Part shown: piece by piece, positions 45,247 to 58,400 of the stretch
Layout of the letters: every line of letters begins with the position of its first letter
Numbering within the stretch: the stretch's first letter is position 1
Assembly: GCF_028502605.1 (NCBI RefSeq)
Contig: NC_079233.1
Coordinates: 2,108,001-2,172,000 of the forward strand
Length of the DNA stretch: 64,000 nucleotides
Reading direction: 5' to 3'
Source: Trichoderma breve
Taxonomy: Eukaryota; Ascomycota; Sordariomycetes; Hypocreales; Hypocreaceae
Notes under the pieces: model-generated
Databases searched by the model: none
What the model was told of the DNA's origin: nothing
The model's input: the letters and a program-made list of their open reading frames with translations, nothing else
Made by a program: the position numbers and the translations under genes

Positions 45247-47985
45247 TCACTGCCGATAACGAGCCAGCTGGGCCATGATATTCTGCACCTGAGCCGCCGC
45301 GTCGCCGGTGCCTGCCGCTTGTTGCGCAACTCCGACGGACGGCTGGCCACCGTATGGCGCGCCGTATTGCATCTGAGGATGGTGTTGCTGCGGTGCCGCT
45401 CCTCCATTCAGAGACCCCAGGATTGCTTGGATATCAACAGGCGCATTAGCGGCTGGTGCAGCCGGCTTCGCGCCGCCATGTGCGAGTCCGCCAGGCACCA
45501 CTCCCGCAGACCCTGCCTGAATGGTGGACAAGAGCCGTTGTAGCGTATTGTTGTCCACTTGGCCGATGAGACTCGCGAGGTCGGCAGCAGATGGTGCAGG
45601 TTGTGGTGGATACGAGCCGGGCTGCTGCATACCAGGGTACGCAGCTACGTGAGGAGGTTGCGGGGCTTGTGCGCCATACTGCGTGGGATATCCACTGGCG
45701 CCTCCGTAGGGTTGGCCATAGTTTGCCGCGCCAGAAGCTTTGGCTCGCAGGATGACTTCTGCCGCTGTGCTTGGCTCCAGGTCGACATATTGCTCGAAAC
45801 GGACATTGTGGATGCCGCCGGACCGGTCGAATGAGTGGACGGGAATTCTAGCCACACCTTGAGCGCGGAGGTCCAGGTCTACAACCCCGTGCACGCCCTC
45901 GGCCGCTTGTCTTTGGATGACTTGGTCCTTCGGAAACCGCGGGTGGAGATACATGACATTGGTTCTCAGACCTTTCGCCTTGAAGGCACCCTCGACCCAG
46001 GTGCCAAAGTCTCGATTGACGTCTGGCTGCATAATGATTTGGACATCCGGAACGTCTGCACCATATCGACGCGGCAGGTCGAGCTCTGCCTCATGCCGCG
46101 ATCTGTTGTAGGGGCTGGGTGTCCTCCTGCGGTAGGAATCTTTTTCATTCCTGGCATATCCGCTGGGAGATCGGGAGCGGCCACGACCTCTGCCCGAGTC
46201 ATAGTATCCTCGGTCCCGGCCGTAGCTCTCGGCCCTATCAGTCCGGTCGGCTCTATCGGTTCTGCCATAGTACTCATTACGACGAGGCGACTGATTGCGC
46301 GTTGATCGATTATCATCACGATACTTTTCTCCTCTACGGCCACCATCACGTCCGCGGGCCCGCTCAGGACTACGGTTCCTCTCTTTTTTAGATTTATCTT
46401 GGAGCCGAGAGATTTCCAAATCTGGATCAGGGTTAGCAACAAGCTAATTCGTGAAAGTGAAAGGGGAAAAAAAGGAGGCTCAGATCGGTAGAGCCAAATA
46501 ATCACTTACGGATGCGGCGCCCCTTCACTTCCATGCCCTGGAGGTTTTCTAGAGCACTACGTCCTTCCTCGACGGTGTGATATTGTACGAATCCATAAGC
46601 TGACTTGAGAGAAATCTGGGCCAGCCTGCCATATCTGTGAAATATATCAAATACATCACGCTTGGAAACCTTGTCGCTGGAAAGATTTCCTACCAGAAAA
46701 GAGTCACATTAGCACATGTACGCTTGTATATCTTGGAAAGTGGGAACATGAACTCAAGGCGGAGTCACTAACCGATGAAAATACGCGACCCCTCAGGGAA
46801 ACGATCCCATTTGGCCTCCGACATGTATTGTCGCTCATCGGCCATGAACTGGTCCCACTGGCGCTGATAGTCGGCATCTTGGGCTCGATCAGCAGGATAT
46901 CCGGATGGGTTGGAAGGATATGGAGCAGGGTTTATGGATGCTGCAGCAGCCGAAGGATTCATGGCTGTGGCAGGAGGGGGTGGGAGGTTCCCCAAAGCTT
47001 CAGTTGAGGTTCCAGGGGCACCAGCAATTGCAAAAGTGGAGGGCTGTCCCGGCGTGGGCGACACCCCAACGCCTCCTGGGACATTGGGATTGGTTCCGGG
47101 AGGATGGTGCTGAGAAGCATACGATTGGGGGGCGACCTGCGGCAATGGAGGGCGCGGTGGGAGAGAGGAAGATGATGGCAAAGCAGTAGGAATAGTGGTG
47201 GCGGTTGAGGTAGCAGTTGAAGGAAAGGGGTTAGAGGCCACCGGGACATCAGCCGTTGGGTCAGGGTTCCCGGAGCTAGATTCAGCGGGATGGGCAGTGA
47301 GGTCAGCCACGAGCTGTTGGATGTCAAGAGATGAAGAGTTCTCGGAGTCTTGCCGGGCAGGGCCAGTTCCGGAGGGCGTGGGTTGAGCCACAAACGGGAT
47401 GGAAGAGGCGTGCGCATCGCTAACTTGCAGCACGGCGGGCTTAGGACCAGCATCGGGCTGGGCGGTAGAGAGAGATGGATTCTGAGCAGCAGCTGGGGCA
47501 GACGCGGATGAATCAGCAGCGATATGAGAGACGTCTGATGGGCGACTAGTCAAAGGATCGGATAAAAATGATGATGAATTCTCGTTGGATTCTCGTGGTT
47601 CTGATGATACATCTTGGTCTTCCCCTTCCTCGGGACCGATAGGAGAATCAAACGTCTTGGCGTAGTCGTCGTTGTTGTCGACGAGCTCCTGCCGCGGAGG
47701 CTCTACGACCACGTCTTCCGTCTCCTCGCCGTAGGCATCGCTGAAGCTGTCATCATCTACGACATCGTCGGTTTCACCAGAAGGCGCGAGGGAAGGGTCG
47801 ACGACGGGGGCGTCGGCCGTCCCATTAGGAAGCGAGGCAGCAGCAGCAACCATGGCGTCGATGGTATCGACCGTGTGCTGGAGTGCTGGCACCACAAGAG
47901 GCGCGGCCGTGTGGACAGGCGAGGGAGAGACAGGAGAGAGGTTGGCTGTAGCCCGCAGAGCTGCTTCGGGCTCAGGCTCTGGCAT
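45247..47985 (-). CDS. nab3: NAB3-like RNA-binding protein
   Basis: Minus-strand exons 46773-47985, 46510-46689 and 45247-46421 give 855 residues. Family knowledge: Nab3 pairs with Nrd1 and Sen1 in yeast to end transcription of non-coding RNAs, binding short UCUU-type motifs. Visible: an acidic, Pro/Ser-rich N-terminal 350 residues, then the block WDRFPEGSRIFIGNL leading into an RRM (about 400-470) with RNP2 IFIGNL and RNP1-like SAYGFVQY. An Arg/Asp/Tyr-rich region follows, then a conserved fold starting at VQIIMQPDVNRDFGTWVEGA and a Gln/Pro/Gly-rich tail that looks low-complexity. The RRM is split by both introns, so no single frame shows it complete. The C-terminal frame begins without a true ATG, confirming it is internal. 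Whether the filamentous protein acts exactly as in yeast is not certain. Confidence 0.88.
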
Positions 47986-48737
47986 GAAGCTGGACTCGCG
48001 CTGGCTAGAAAAGGTCTAAGGGGGAGAGGCTGGGCAGTTGCATCCGTGCAGAGAGGCTATTATGGAGTACCTTTTGCCGGCGGTTGAGAGAGGGATTATT
48101 ATAACCTGCTTGTCGACGATGGTTCGATGTGGGGCTGATTGTGCGGCGGGCGCGCAAGGATTCTTTGAAGCTGCAGGCAATAGCAGGAGGACGATTGCTG
48201 CTTGCGACACGAAACACTGGCCGGGCTACGAGAGGCGGCTTCGAGTACGGAATTCGGGAAAAAGGCCACGGCGCGAAGGGACGGGAAACAGAGACAGGCT
48301 GCGATCCGTGACAGGACGCGCCAAGACGTGGTGAGGCTACGTTGAAGAGATTTCGAGGGTTGACTTGATGGGAGTTGGTTGGAGAAGAGGAAGCAGAGCA
48401 GCCGGGAGGCTTATGGCAGAAGCCGCCTCAAATTCTGCCATGCGGCTAGTCCTCTTTGGGTCAGCACTTGGTACAAGGCAATGCGGGGCGCGAGCGAAAA
48501 CTCGGCAAGGCAACCAGCTGGGTTTATTCCCGTCCGTCTGATTGGAATGAAGGGACCCAGCTTCTTATCTATTACTTTATTGCTGCATCATTTTCAACTG
48601 ATACATACATACGAGGGATAAGACTAAGGAAGGTAGCGCTGGCTTCCAGTCATCACCGTGTGAGCGAGGGGAGCTGCAGCTTTATTGTACGAGTAGATAC
48701 ATAGGCAAGACCACGATCAAGCGTCTTTTGCCATGGG
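47986..48737. other. Divergent promoter region, NAB3 and PTH4
   Basis: A 750-base stretch between divergent genes. It should hold both promoters. Frames here on the plus and minus strand overlap each other and have no family resemblance. No TATA-like or repeated element stands out. Confidence 0.5.
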
Positions 48738-49489
48738 ATGCCCGACACCTTAGCCGGCTTCACGATGTTACTGTGGCATCTGTCAAAGAAAACGGTGCTA
48801 CCAGCAATCGTGTCTCGGCAGCCGAGGCTGTCGCTGTCCTTATCTCAGCCGGTCAGATTCAAACGCTACGAGGCGTATGATGCTCAACTAGACCAGGACG
48901 CCTTGGCCGAGGCACGAGTGTGGTACAATTCATTTGACGCCTCTCAGTTGCCCAAGGGCAATACCACATATGCCAGGTCTAGTGGGCCTGGAGGGCAGCA
49001 CGTCAATAAGTATGAAATGGCCCAAGGCCTCCCCCTCTTTGGTGCTTGAATGGGGCCATAAGAACTAATTGTGAGGTCGGTTGAAGAACTGAAACCAAGG
49101 CAGTCACGGTATATCCCGTGAAAGACCTGCTCACTGTTCTCCCCAAATATCTTCATTCCGCAGTGCGGTCTTCCAAGTACTACACTGCCGGCAATGACTC
49201 TCTCACATTTTCGGCGCAAACTCATCGGTCCAAATCTGCCAACCTTGATGAGAACAAACGCAAGCTCATAGACGAGGTCATGGGCATCTATCGCGAATTA
49301 ACACCTGCCGAGACAAGTTCTGAGAAGAAGAAGAAGCACCAGGAAATGTATGCGCGCACCCCGTAATCGAGTAATGAAAAATTGGGTAACTAAAGTAAAG
49401 ACAGTGAAAAGCGATTTCACGAGACACGAGTTCAGGACAAAAAATTCAACAGCGCCAAAAAGCAGTCACGAAGGGGGCCTTCGGAATAG
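48738..49489 (+). CDS. pth4: Mitochondrial GGQ-domain peptidyl-tRNA hydrolase (PTH4/ICT1 type)
   Basis: Three exons (48738-49009, 49087-49347, 49405-49489) give 205 residues. Family knowledge: these release-factor-like proteins carry a GGQ motif that cleaves peptidyl-tRNA on stalled mitochondrial ribosomes, anchored by a basic C-terminal tail. Visible: an N-terminal presequence rich in Arg, Leu and Ser, the catalytic block SSGPGGQHVNKTETKAVT (assembled across the first intron) and a Lys-rich helix (LDENKRKLIDEV). The second intron (57 bp) separates the last exon, whose 28 codons give KRFHETRVQDKKFNSAKKQ and SRRGPSE, a typical basic tail. Reading through this intron would end the protein after HQEM plus four residues and lose the tail, so splicing matters. 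The start may be 48738 or the in-frame ATG at 48765 (196 residues). Confidence 0.87.
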
Positions 49490-50522
49490 TATAGATATTC
49501 GTCAAAGAGCTGGCCTCGCCATGAGCCATCAGACGTTGCAGATAGGTAGCTATGTCTTTAGCGACAATGCCTTGGATCTTGTCCCAGGGCAAGAACAGAC
49601 TGCAACAGTTACTATAAAGAAATAAATATAGTAGCAGTTACTAGGTACTGTAAAAATATAGATATAATAGCAGTTATTGGAGAAGGGATTTCAGCTGTAC
49701 CCCAAAAAAGAAACCGTGGGTACCAAAATGGCTGATTTCTCATTCTCCATTGTCGCATTGCACATAGCCAAGCGCTCTCTCACATGCTTTATTTGGCACC
49801 GTCATCTCAACTCAAGCTTCGTGTTCGGGAATCAACTTTAGAGTTGGTAGCTAAAAATAAACCGCATCTCTGCCACTTATTGCCACCTCGATTTAGTTCA
49901 TAGGGGTTTATCTCTTGGCAGCTGCCATCTCCAAACGTGGCACATCTTTCAAAATGAATACATACCTCTGTATTACACACATGACAAACTTCCGCGTGTA
50001 AAAAAAAAAAAAACCTATGCCGTGGACGGCGAATTACGTGCAGGTACTGATGTTTGCGATGCGTTTGTTAAAATCCTTGGACTAGACTAGCTAGACTGTA
50101 AGTGGTTTTTTCTTTCTCATTGTCTTCCCTGATTTGCCCGCCTCGTTTAATCAGCCTCAGTCATACTGGCAACCTCTGCTCAGGTCATCAGCTTTGAAAT
50201 CGCTGCTTGATAGGCTGCCGAGTTGGACCATGCATTCTAGGCTCCCCCTAGGCCCCTCCCCCACCTGGCGTTGAAGACCGCCTTAAACTCCCCTTGGCCG
50301 TCACAACTAATCAATCCCGCCCCCAGAATCCTTTTTCTTGGTCCAAGGTCGCAAGAATCCATCTTCTCCCGAAACTTGCTTCTAACACGTCAAAATAAGT
50401 GTCGCCCTTAATCTACCGCTATCCTCCTGCTCGTAGCTGCCCACTGCCGCCTTTCCCGCCCGGAGCACCTCCGCCATTCTTCTTCCAAGCCTCTCCTCTC
50501 CGGCATCGCGGCTCCGACCACG
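49490..50522. other. PTH4 3' region and kinase leader
   Basis: Both neighbours are on the plus strand, so this 1-kb stretch holds the PTH4 3' end and the kinase promoter. Three short imperfect repeats around CAGTTACT/CAGTTATT occur between 49600 and 49680. A run of 14 A residues lies near 50000-50013. The part nearest the kinase is pyrimidine-rich. No gene is supported. Confidence 0.5.
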
Positions 50523-51894
50523 ATGAGCCGCCAGCAGCCTCAGCAGCAACCTCAGGTTCAGCCCTGCAGATACAAAGTCGGAAAGACACTGGGAGCGGGC
50601 TCGTACTCCGTCGTCAAGGAATGCGTCCATATTGATACCGGGCGCTACTATGCGGCCAAAGTTATCAACAAGCGACTCATGGCGGGGCGAGAGCACATGG
50701 TACGCAAGCCCTCTTACTACATCACCTCCATCAACTTGGCAACCCTTGGTGCCTTTTCGCTTCTTCTATTCGCAATAATACAAGAATACGTGCTGATCAG
50801 ATGGGAGGAGGGAATAGGTTCGCAATGAAATCGCCGTCCTCAAAAAGGTGTCCATGGGGCACCAAAACATCCTAACGCTAGTCGACTACTTCGAGACAAT
50901 GAACAACCTCTATCTTGTTACGGACCTGGCTCTCGGAGGCGAACTGTTTGATCGCATCTGCCGCAAGGGCTCATACTATGAATCCGATGCGGCCGATCTC
51001 ATCCGCGCAACGCTGTCCGCCGTCGCATACCTCCACGACCACGGTATTGTTCACCGCGACTTGAAGCCCGAGAATCTACTCTTCCGCACACCCGAAGACA
51101 ATGCAGACTTGCTCATCGCCGACTTTGGTCTCTCCCGCATCATGGACGAGGAACAGTTCCATGTCTTGACCACCACCTGCGGCACTCCTGGCTACATGGC
51201 TCCCGAGATTTTTAAGAAGACGGGCCATGGTAAGCCCGTCGACCTGTGGGCCATAGGCGTCATCACCTACTTCCTCCTGTGCGGTTACACCCCGTTCGAC
51301 CGTGACTCCGACTTTGAAGAGATGCAGGCCATCCTCAACGCCGACTACAGCTTCACTCCGGTCGAGTACTGGCGCGGCGTCTCGTCGTATGCCAAGGACT
51401 TCATCCGCCGCTGCCTCACCATCGACCAGGACAAGCGCATCACTGCCCACGAAGCCCTGCAGCACCCCTTCGTCGCCGGCCTCGCGCCCTCAGATGGCGC
51501 TGGCGAGAACTTGTTGCCCACGATTAAGAAGAACTTCAACGCTCGGCGCACGCTTCACGCTGCCATCGACACCGTTCGCGCCATCAACAAGCTCCGTGAG
51601 GCGCAGAATCTGATGATGGACGGCGCCCGCTCCCAAGAGCCTGCTCGCGCTCGTGGAGGTCCCAACGCTGCTGCTCCGCCCATCAGCGGTGCTCGTAAGG
51701 ACGACAGCGCCATATCTATGGGCTCTAGTCAGGGCAACGACGTCGACACCAGCGCTCACAGACAGGCTGATGATGTAGTCATGGGCAACACAACGCCCAG
51801 CTCCGACGTGCCTGCGTTGCTACAGCCAGGCAATCTAGCTAACCGTATCGTGCAAACAAGCAAAGGTCTCTGGAACCCTGAAGCCGCAAGGTAG
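50523..51894 (+). CDS. cmk1: Calcium/calmodulin-dependent protein kinase
   Basis: Exons 50523-50699 and 50818-51894, with a 118-bp phase-0 intron, give 417 residues. Family knowledge: CaMK-type kinases phosphorylate Ser/Thr when calcium-bound calmodulin releases an autoinhibitory helix; in fungi they act in stress responses and growth. Visible: the ATP loop LGAGSYSVVKE, Lys46 (AAKVINK), catalytic HRDLKPEN with Asp140, DFGLSR with Asp161, the activation segment to GTPGYMAPE, and conserved FLLCGYTPFD. The C-terminal segment about 305-335 (IKKNFNARRTLHAAIDTVRA) is basic and amphipathic and fits the autoinhibitory/calmodulin-binding helix. A low-complexity tail rich in Ser, Ala and Asn follows. 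The Pro/Gln-rich N terminus before the kinase domain is only 15 residues long. Whether it is the CMK1 or a second CMK ortholog is not certain. Confidence 0.9.
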
Positions 51895-53304
51895 CAGTGG
51901 AGACGATATGATCAATCACACCAAAGTAGTGATGGAGGAGGAGAGCCCCATGTCCTCTCCAAACAGAAACATACAGTATACTATCTCTGGCGCTGGCAGC
52001 CGTTGATGAGCGACTTGTTTCTGATATAGAGTCTTCTAAGCTTCAACTGGACGAGAAACGAGAATCATACGGTTGTCTCTTAGAAGTCCTTCTCCATCTC
52101 CATTACCCATTCACTCAAATAAACCGAAAAGGAAAAAAAAAAAAATCGAGCCTCGCATTTTTTGAAGAAAACCCCTCCTTTTGCTTATTTTCATTTGCTT
52201 TTTCATTTCTTTTTTTCTATACGTCTGTTCGAGCCATGGGAAATATTGAAGGGTTTTTTTTGTTCACGATGTGCCGGAAATGGGAAGAGGTAGAAAAGGC
52301 AGATGTCATGAGATATCATAAGACATGTATATGGCTACATAGCAAGTGAAAGGGGCGCTTAATATCACGTCACGAATGAAGAACTGATTTACCATCAGAC
52401 CATGATACGCAATACACCAAAGACTTAACGTAATTTAGTTTTCATTATCGATGTCGGGACTTTCCCTACTTGACTATCACAAGCAGTTTGTAAATACATG
52501 TAACAGAATGTCATTCATTCATTCATTCATTCAGTCATTGCCAGTACACCATATAGAGACAAAGGTAGGTAGGTTTTCATCAATTTTTTTGTTCTTCATT
52601 TGTGCCTTTTGTTCAAAAGGTTGAGCGAGCGGCATCTTTGGTATTTGCGACAGTGGCCTAGTTAACTCTCCAACACCGCCCTCTCCCTCCATCCTGAATG
52701 TTTCTCTATCCAGTAATTGGATATGTTCGTCCATCCAACCCGATTACCCTCCGGGTTATCCTTCATCAGTGCCCCAACTCGTGGCTCACTTAGCGAGCGT
52801 TCAGTGCATGTACTCATCCCATCCATCTCCCATGCACGGATTATCCCCTTGGTATGTATACATTACGTACTCTATCGTTTGAAGTAGTACCCTCCCGTGT
52901 CGAATATATGCAGTCGAATCATTTGAAAGGTTCGAATGGAAAAATGTTATCCTTTTCTTTCCCATGATCCCCCAATCCAGACTCCCCTCCCCATTATTAA
53001 ATATTCAGTATCCGGTTTAGCCATAACGAAGCCGGACGTGATTCCCCCCTCACCAATAAGAAAATGAAATCAACACCACATTGCGCCATTTCGCTGTGCC
53101 GATGAATGCCAAAGATGTTTGGAAAAAGTTAAGGCCTTCGCCAAATATTAATTACGAATTTTGAATCGAATCATAAGCGGGTTCGTAACGCTCAGTCACC
53201 CGTCGTAAGGGTGATGAGTTTGTGTGATATAGGAGATAGAAGTAGGAAAATTTGTATCGTCGAGCAAGCGATGCCCGGCGGCATCGTCGGATTCCAACAT
53301 GCCA
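51895..53304. other. Convergent 3' region of kinase and AUR1
   Basis: A 1.4-kb stretch between facing gene ends, longer than a simple pair of untranslated regions. It is pyrimidine-rich at about 52100-52260 and holds a TCAT microsatellite. No frame has family resemblance. Confidence 0.55.
52511..52533. repeat. (TCAT)n microsatellite
   Basis: The tetranucleotide TCAT is repeated 5.75 times without interruption. It lies between the kinase and AUR1, outside any gene. Confidence 0.9.
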
Positions 53305-54733
53305 TTACCGTGATACAACAACTTCGCTCAAATCAACGTCTCTGGGTGGGATCTGGCCATCCCAGGCCTGCCCGTCGCTAGTCAAGTCCATGACTAGCAT
53401 TCCGGGGATTGAGGCTTCTGAAGCAGTGGGGCTGAGGGTGCCACTGCTAGAGCTGCAGCTGGAGCTGCTGGCAACAGTCCATCCGTCGCTAGAGTTGGCA
53501 CGGCGGTGGTCGATGAAGCCCAAGCTGAAGTACTGGCCGGACTCTTCGTCTACGACCTTGTGGTGGTCGCCGGTCTCGACATACTCGTATTCCCATCGTG
53601 TCAGCTTGTCGGCCTGGCGTTGGGGCAGCCACCTAGCACGAGAAGAGTAGTAAAAGGCAGCAGCAATGAGACCGCCAGTCACCAGGTCGATGGCATAGTG
53701 GTGGCTCAGATACATGGTGGCCCACCAGACCCAGCCAGCGTAAGCAGCAAAGAAGAACTTGAACTGGGGGAAGCAGTGGCTCATGAACAAGGCTTCGAGG
53801 ACAGCATTCGCAGCGTGGAGAGAGGGGAATGCGCCAAATGGAAGCGGGGCATTGGTGAAGTTGGTTGTATACAGGTCAATGCCGAAAATCGCGTCGACAC
53901 GAGCCAATCCAGCGGGAGATCCGGGCATGCCGTAAGCAGCAGGGACGAGTCCATGTTCATTCTCATACCATGGTGGCGTGCAGGGGAAGATGAGCTGAAT
54001 AGTAACGCCAAGAATGCTCATCCAACCAAAGGCACGGGCGAAGACGGGGGTGGTGCCAGGAGCGGAGAAGATGAAGATGATTAGAGAGCACACTGCAGGC
54101 GCTCCGAAGTGCATGATGCCATAGGGAAGCCAAGCCAGAATATCCAGAATGGGATGCTTGTGGGCCGAGAGAATGTTGGAAAGATTGGCGCCGTAGAGAA
54201 CGTTTTCCAGGGCGGGCAAGATTCGAACCCAAATATGAGGACGATACTCGGTAGGGATAAATCTAAACAAGACAGGGCAGAATTAGCAACACAGCTCGCG
54301 GGAGCCAATTGACAGACGGGCCAACTCACCGACTAGTGAAAAAGTAAAGCAGCCAGACCCAGATGGGAAGCGACGGGAGGAAGAACTGGCGGGTGGCCGG
54401 CATGAGGAGAACCCATGCGGCGCCCATGAGGGCAAACAGCTTGAGGGCCGGAGCCGGAGGAGCCATGTAGAGCGAGAAGAGCGTCAGACCGGCCAGGACG
54501 ACGTATTGCAGGTCGGCAAGGCGCCATTGGTGCTTCTGCAGGTCTCGCAAGCCGTCCCAGAAGTTGAACGAAGTCTGCAGGCTCGTGATGTCCTCGCCGC
54601 GATGCGTCGTGTTGGACTTTGCCCGAGGGCGCCGGCGAACGTAGCGGGCGGGAAGGCGGTTGAGGAAAGCCAAGTTGACGTGCTCCGTCAGCAGCGCCGG
54701 CAACTTGGGCTTTCCCGATCCAAGATCCATCAT
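53305..54733 (-). CDS. aur1: Inositol phosphorylceramide synthase AUR1
   Basis: Minus-strand exons 54330-54733 and 53305-54262 with a 67-bp intron give 453 residues. Family knowledge: AUR1 moves phosphoinositol from phosphatidylinositol to ceramide in the Golgi, an essential fungal step and the target of aureobasidin A. Visible: several transmembrane helices (first near residues 75-110) and the PAP2-type motifs FGAFPSLHAANAV and MYLSHHYAIDLVTGG. The His and Asp of these motifs fall at about 284, 323 and 327; the 39- and 4-residue gaps match yeast His255, His294 and Asp298. The C-terminal region is hydrophilic and Ser-rich, likely cytosolic. The protein starts MMD, so either of two adjacent ATGs could be used. 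No target-site change linked to resistance was looked for beyond the catalytic residues. Confidence 0.95.
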
Positions 54734-55409
54734 TGTTGCTAGAGTTGTTTGCCCAAAAAAGTAATGTTCAAAAAAGAACTAAAGGTCGCCTGGTCGTGCA
54801 AGGGCGGAGAATTGTCGCGAATCTTTGCAGCAAAAGGAAAAAAAGCAACCCGTGGTGGAGAATTGGGGGAGAAAAGGAGTCGGCAGCGATGCTGGTCCAA
54901 CCAAGTACCGAATACAGCGGATTGTCCCAAACACTATCTCATAATACCCAAGGACGAAGCCAAAGAAGCAGCAATTTGCGTGCACTTGTCGCAGCCGAGG
55001 CGTGTCGAAGCACGTGCAGTTGGGAAATTTGTCGACGACGGAGACGAAGAGACGACGAACAGGTTCCACAGGCCGATGGGACAGGATGTCGTGGGCGCTG
55101 TAGGGCTTCTGCGTGCGTAACGAGCAAAAGGCCGCTTTGGATGGTGTTCTTCCAAGGGACAGAGAGGGCGGAAGGCCGGGAGCGCCAAAGAGGAAGGCGA
55201 GGGAAGAGGAGAGAAGAGGTCAAGTCGGATAGAGAGGACAAAGGAGAATGAAGCCAAACGGAGGAGGAGGGGACAAGTCTAGTATGTAAAGGTCGAGCAA
55301 AACGCAGAGGGTCTGGTCGTAAGTGGCAGCAGTAGGTGAGGTAAGACAGGGAATGATGACAAGGTGCAGGAGGGCGGTACGAGGCGCTGGGTACCTCCGA
55401 AGCGTGCAA

Positions 55410-58400
55410 GTACGAGTACAAAGGAAGTGTGTCGTGTGGCGCAAGAACCTTGCACAGGCATGGCGACGGAATTAGTGCGGACAGCGGCGCTGTGTGTGTA
55501 CGAGAGCAAGCACTCCGAACGGGTACCCTTGGCGGCGGTACTTGTACCGTAGGTACATGGCGGGTGTCTTTTTTTTTTTTTTTTTTTTTTTTTCTCCTTC
55601 CCTTCCCTGCTCTGTTCTTCGTCTAACGGCTTTGTTCCTTAGCGCGCGTGGGACGGACACCCGGGCTTTGCGCTGTTGCGGCGCAAAAAACGATTGATGG
55701 GTCGACTTCAAGCGCTGTGATTAGACAGGGCCCGGGCTAATTTGGGGACAGCCCCGGAAGCTGCGGCCCATGAGTACCGATACCTCGCAGCGCGGTACCA
55801 TCGATTGGCTCTGGACGCCGTGCTAGCGCTCGTCCCACGTCCCGTAGGTGCCTTGGACGCAGTGGTCGTAGTGTGAAGATTGAGTGCTCCGTTGGCCAGC
55901 CACCGCGCGCGCAAGTACCGGTACTCGCACCGAGGCTGCAGCCGCCCCAGGCAAGCAATCCCTGGAGCTCTTGGCGGCTTGGCCCTGGGCGCCTGATGGT
56001 GAAATTGCACCCGGTCTGCGAGCGCTGTGAGTGGCTGCGGCGGCTTCTGGTGGGGGACGCCCACTACTGCTGGCCGAGAATGCCGGGATGCATGGCGATG
56101 CGCACAATTAATGCGTGCCATGGCAAGGGCAAGAGAAATTGTGCTCGGTGACGGAGCCGCGCTGCTTCCGCCCGCGAGAGCATCAGCTTCAGTCGATCAA
56201 TTTCACTTCATCTCATCTTACCATTGCAGCTACCACATGGCAATTACCGTCAGACTTGAATGAATCAGCTAATACGCGTACTCTTACCTTCAATCCCGCC
56301 TTTTGGGACGAGTTTCTGTACAAGTACAAAAGGTACAAGATCGGGGGGACTCTCCGCCTCTACGAGGCTAAAAGAATGTGGAATCGGGCCAACTCGACGA
56401 TGACGGACTGACGAATCTTTCCACCACAAAAGCTTCTTTCAATGGAATAAAACGGTCCAGTCTACGAAAGCTTCTACTAAGCACCTAATTAATTATAGCA
56501 GTAGCAGTTCAATAGTATTGAACTTCAAGCGTCCATGACGTCTAATCTATCGCAGATGAAGCCATTTGCTATGTGTCTACAGTTGGGTAGTATCCCGCAC
56601 TCTGGATAAGGTACTTAGGTAAGGTGGTCCGTTGATAAGTCGGGCTGCCGGAGGTTAGAAAATGCCGATAAGAGATTTAATTAAGCATTTGATCCAAAGT
56701 GGTCAGTGGATTCTCTATTGCGGCATCTTTGGCGGCGCAAGGAAACAGAAGAAGAAAAACGGACGTTTCGGTGCCGGGTCCCTCTTCAGCTTCGACCGAG
56801 GGTCTCCTTGCACCTGTTGAGAGCCCAACTCGGCAGAGAGGGGGGACGGAAGTTGAAATGCATGCAAGTCGAGGCACTTGAGAATGCCGGCTGTGGCGCG
56901 TGGATGGCGCCGCTGCGACGAAGAGAAGAGCCGAGACCCCTCCAAAATAGGAAGAAGAGCAAAAAAGAGCAAGATCAAACGGTGCAAACAGGGTTCGATC
57001 GAAGCAACGAGTAGAATCATAGCCGGGTCACGCGATGGAAGCCAGTGGACGTCGACAGAGCACACAAGCGAAGCTCGTGGTTGGATCGTGGCCTCAAATC
57101 CAGCTAATGCGCCAAGGTCAACTAGCGCACGACAGTCACACTTTTTTTTTTTCTCTGCATATCGTCTGTTCCGTGCGGTGAGCAAAAAGCGCCTCGGCAG
57201 AGCGGGCCTCCAACGTGTTCCGTGGCCGCAAGAACATCCAGAACATGTCGACTAAACAGAGGGGAGACTTGGAAATTGCAATGATGAAAGGCTCCCGGGA
57301 GCCGTCATCTTACTGCTTGTCACATCCCGTGTAATAGAATCGAAGTGTTACATACGATGCCAGGAATACTTGAACCCTGGGCTTCTTGGCTCAGACCATT
57401 TCAGGCGCTTACCTCTCGCTGTTTGTCCCAAGTCCGCGAAATAGGGATCGATGGATTGGCCCCGAGAATGGTTCACATCACCCCTAGCTGCATGGAGCAT
57501 GGCCTTTTCCTGGCGCCCGAAGAGTAAGAAAAAGACCGCCGTTTCAAACGGGGCCGAAAAAACTCAAGCCCTCATCCAACGGCTCTCCGGCAGTACTCTT
57601 CCAAATAGCATTGCTCCGGAGTCCGCAGACGCTATCAATTACCGCTACTTGATTGCCAATAATAACCGCGCGCGCGCGTTGATTTCTCTTCTGGCCTCTT
57701 CACCTTTTTCCTCAACCGACCTAAGCGGCGGGCGTTGGCCGCATCGTAGCCCCGATTCCATCGTCACTTGGTAACGTTCTGTGGAGTTAGGATATGCCGG
57801 GAGTGCAACCCTCTCGGGCACATGGCGAGATATCATGCAGGCATGAGCGAACTGCTTGATAGCGGTGGAGAGGGCAGGTCACAGGAAAAGTCGGATGACA
57901 AAACAAAATCTCGCTGCTTGTTGTAGCGACTTTGCCGACTTGCCCAGCTCAGTAATTGCTGCTCTCTCAACTCCAAAGCGCCCAAGGATGTGGTGTAGAG
58001 CGACAAGCGCACTAGGCGGTCTCGGCTCTCTTCCCATCTCACCCAGCAATCTCATCTCAGACAAATAGATATGATAGTACTTGTTGCCTCGTACTGTATA
58101 CTGTATTGGTTATATTGGTGAATGGGGTATGAGTACGCGTAAGCACGCTGTTTGATCGAGACTCTGTTTCATATCAAGCTACTTTTTATGCCTGTTTAAG
58201 GGACCACGAATCAACCCAGGCGTGTCAAGTAATTATAGAACAAACAAACTCAAAGCCCAGGTCCGTATGCTGCTAAGAATGTCCCTCTTCAAAAACGGCA
58301 GCCGTCTTATCAGTTAGATGCGCTTGGAGATCTCCGCCAAGTGACCGACTGCAACTCGGAGAGTGGTCGCGTGGCCTCCACTCCGCTACATGCGAGAGAT

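Noticed and set aside
2006..54733. Idea that RINT1, COG3 and AUR1 form a secretory-pathway gene cluster
   Set aside because: They are spread over 50 kb in mixed orientation with unrelated genes between them, so this is likely chance.
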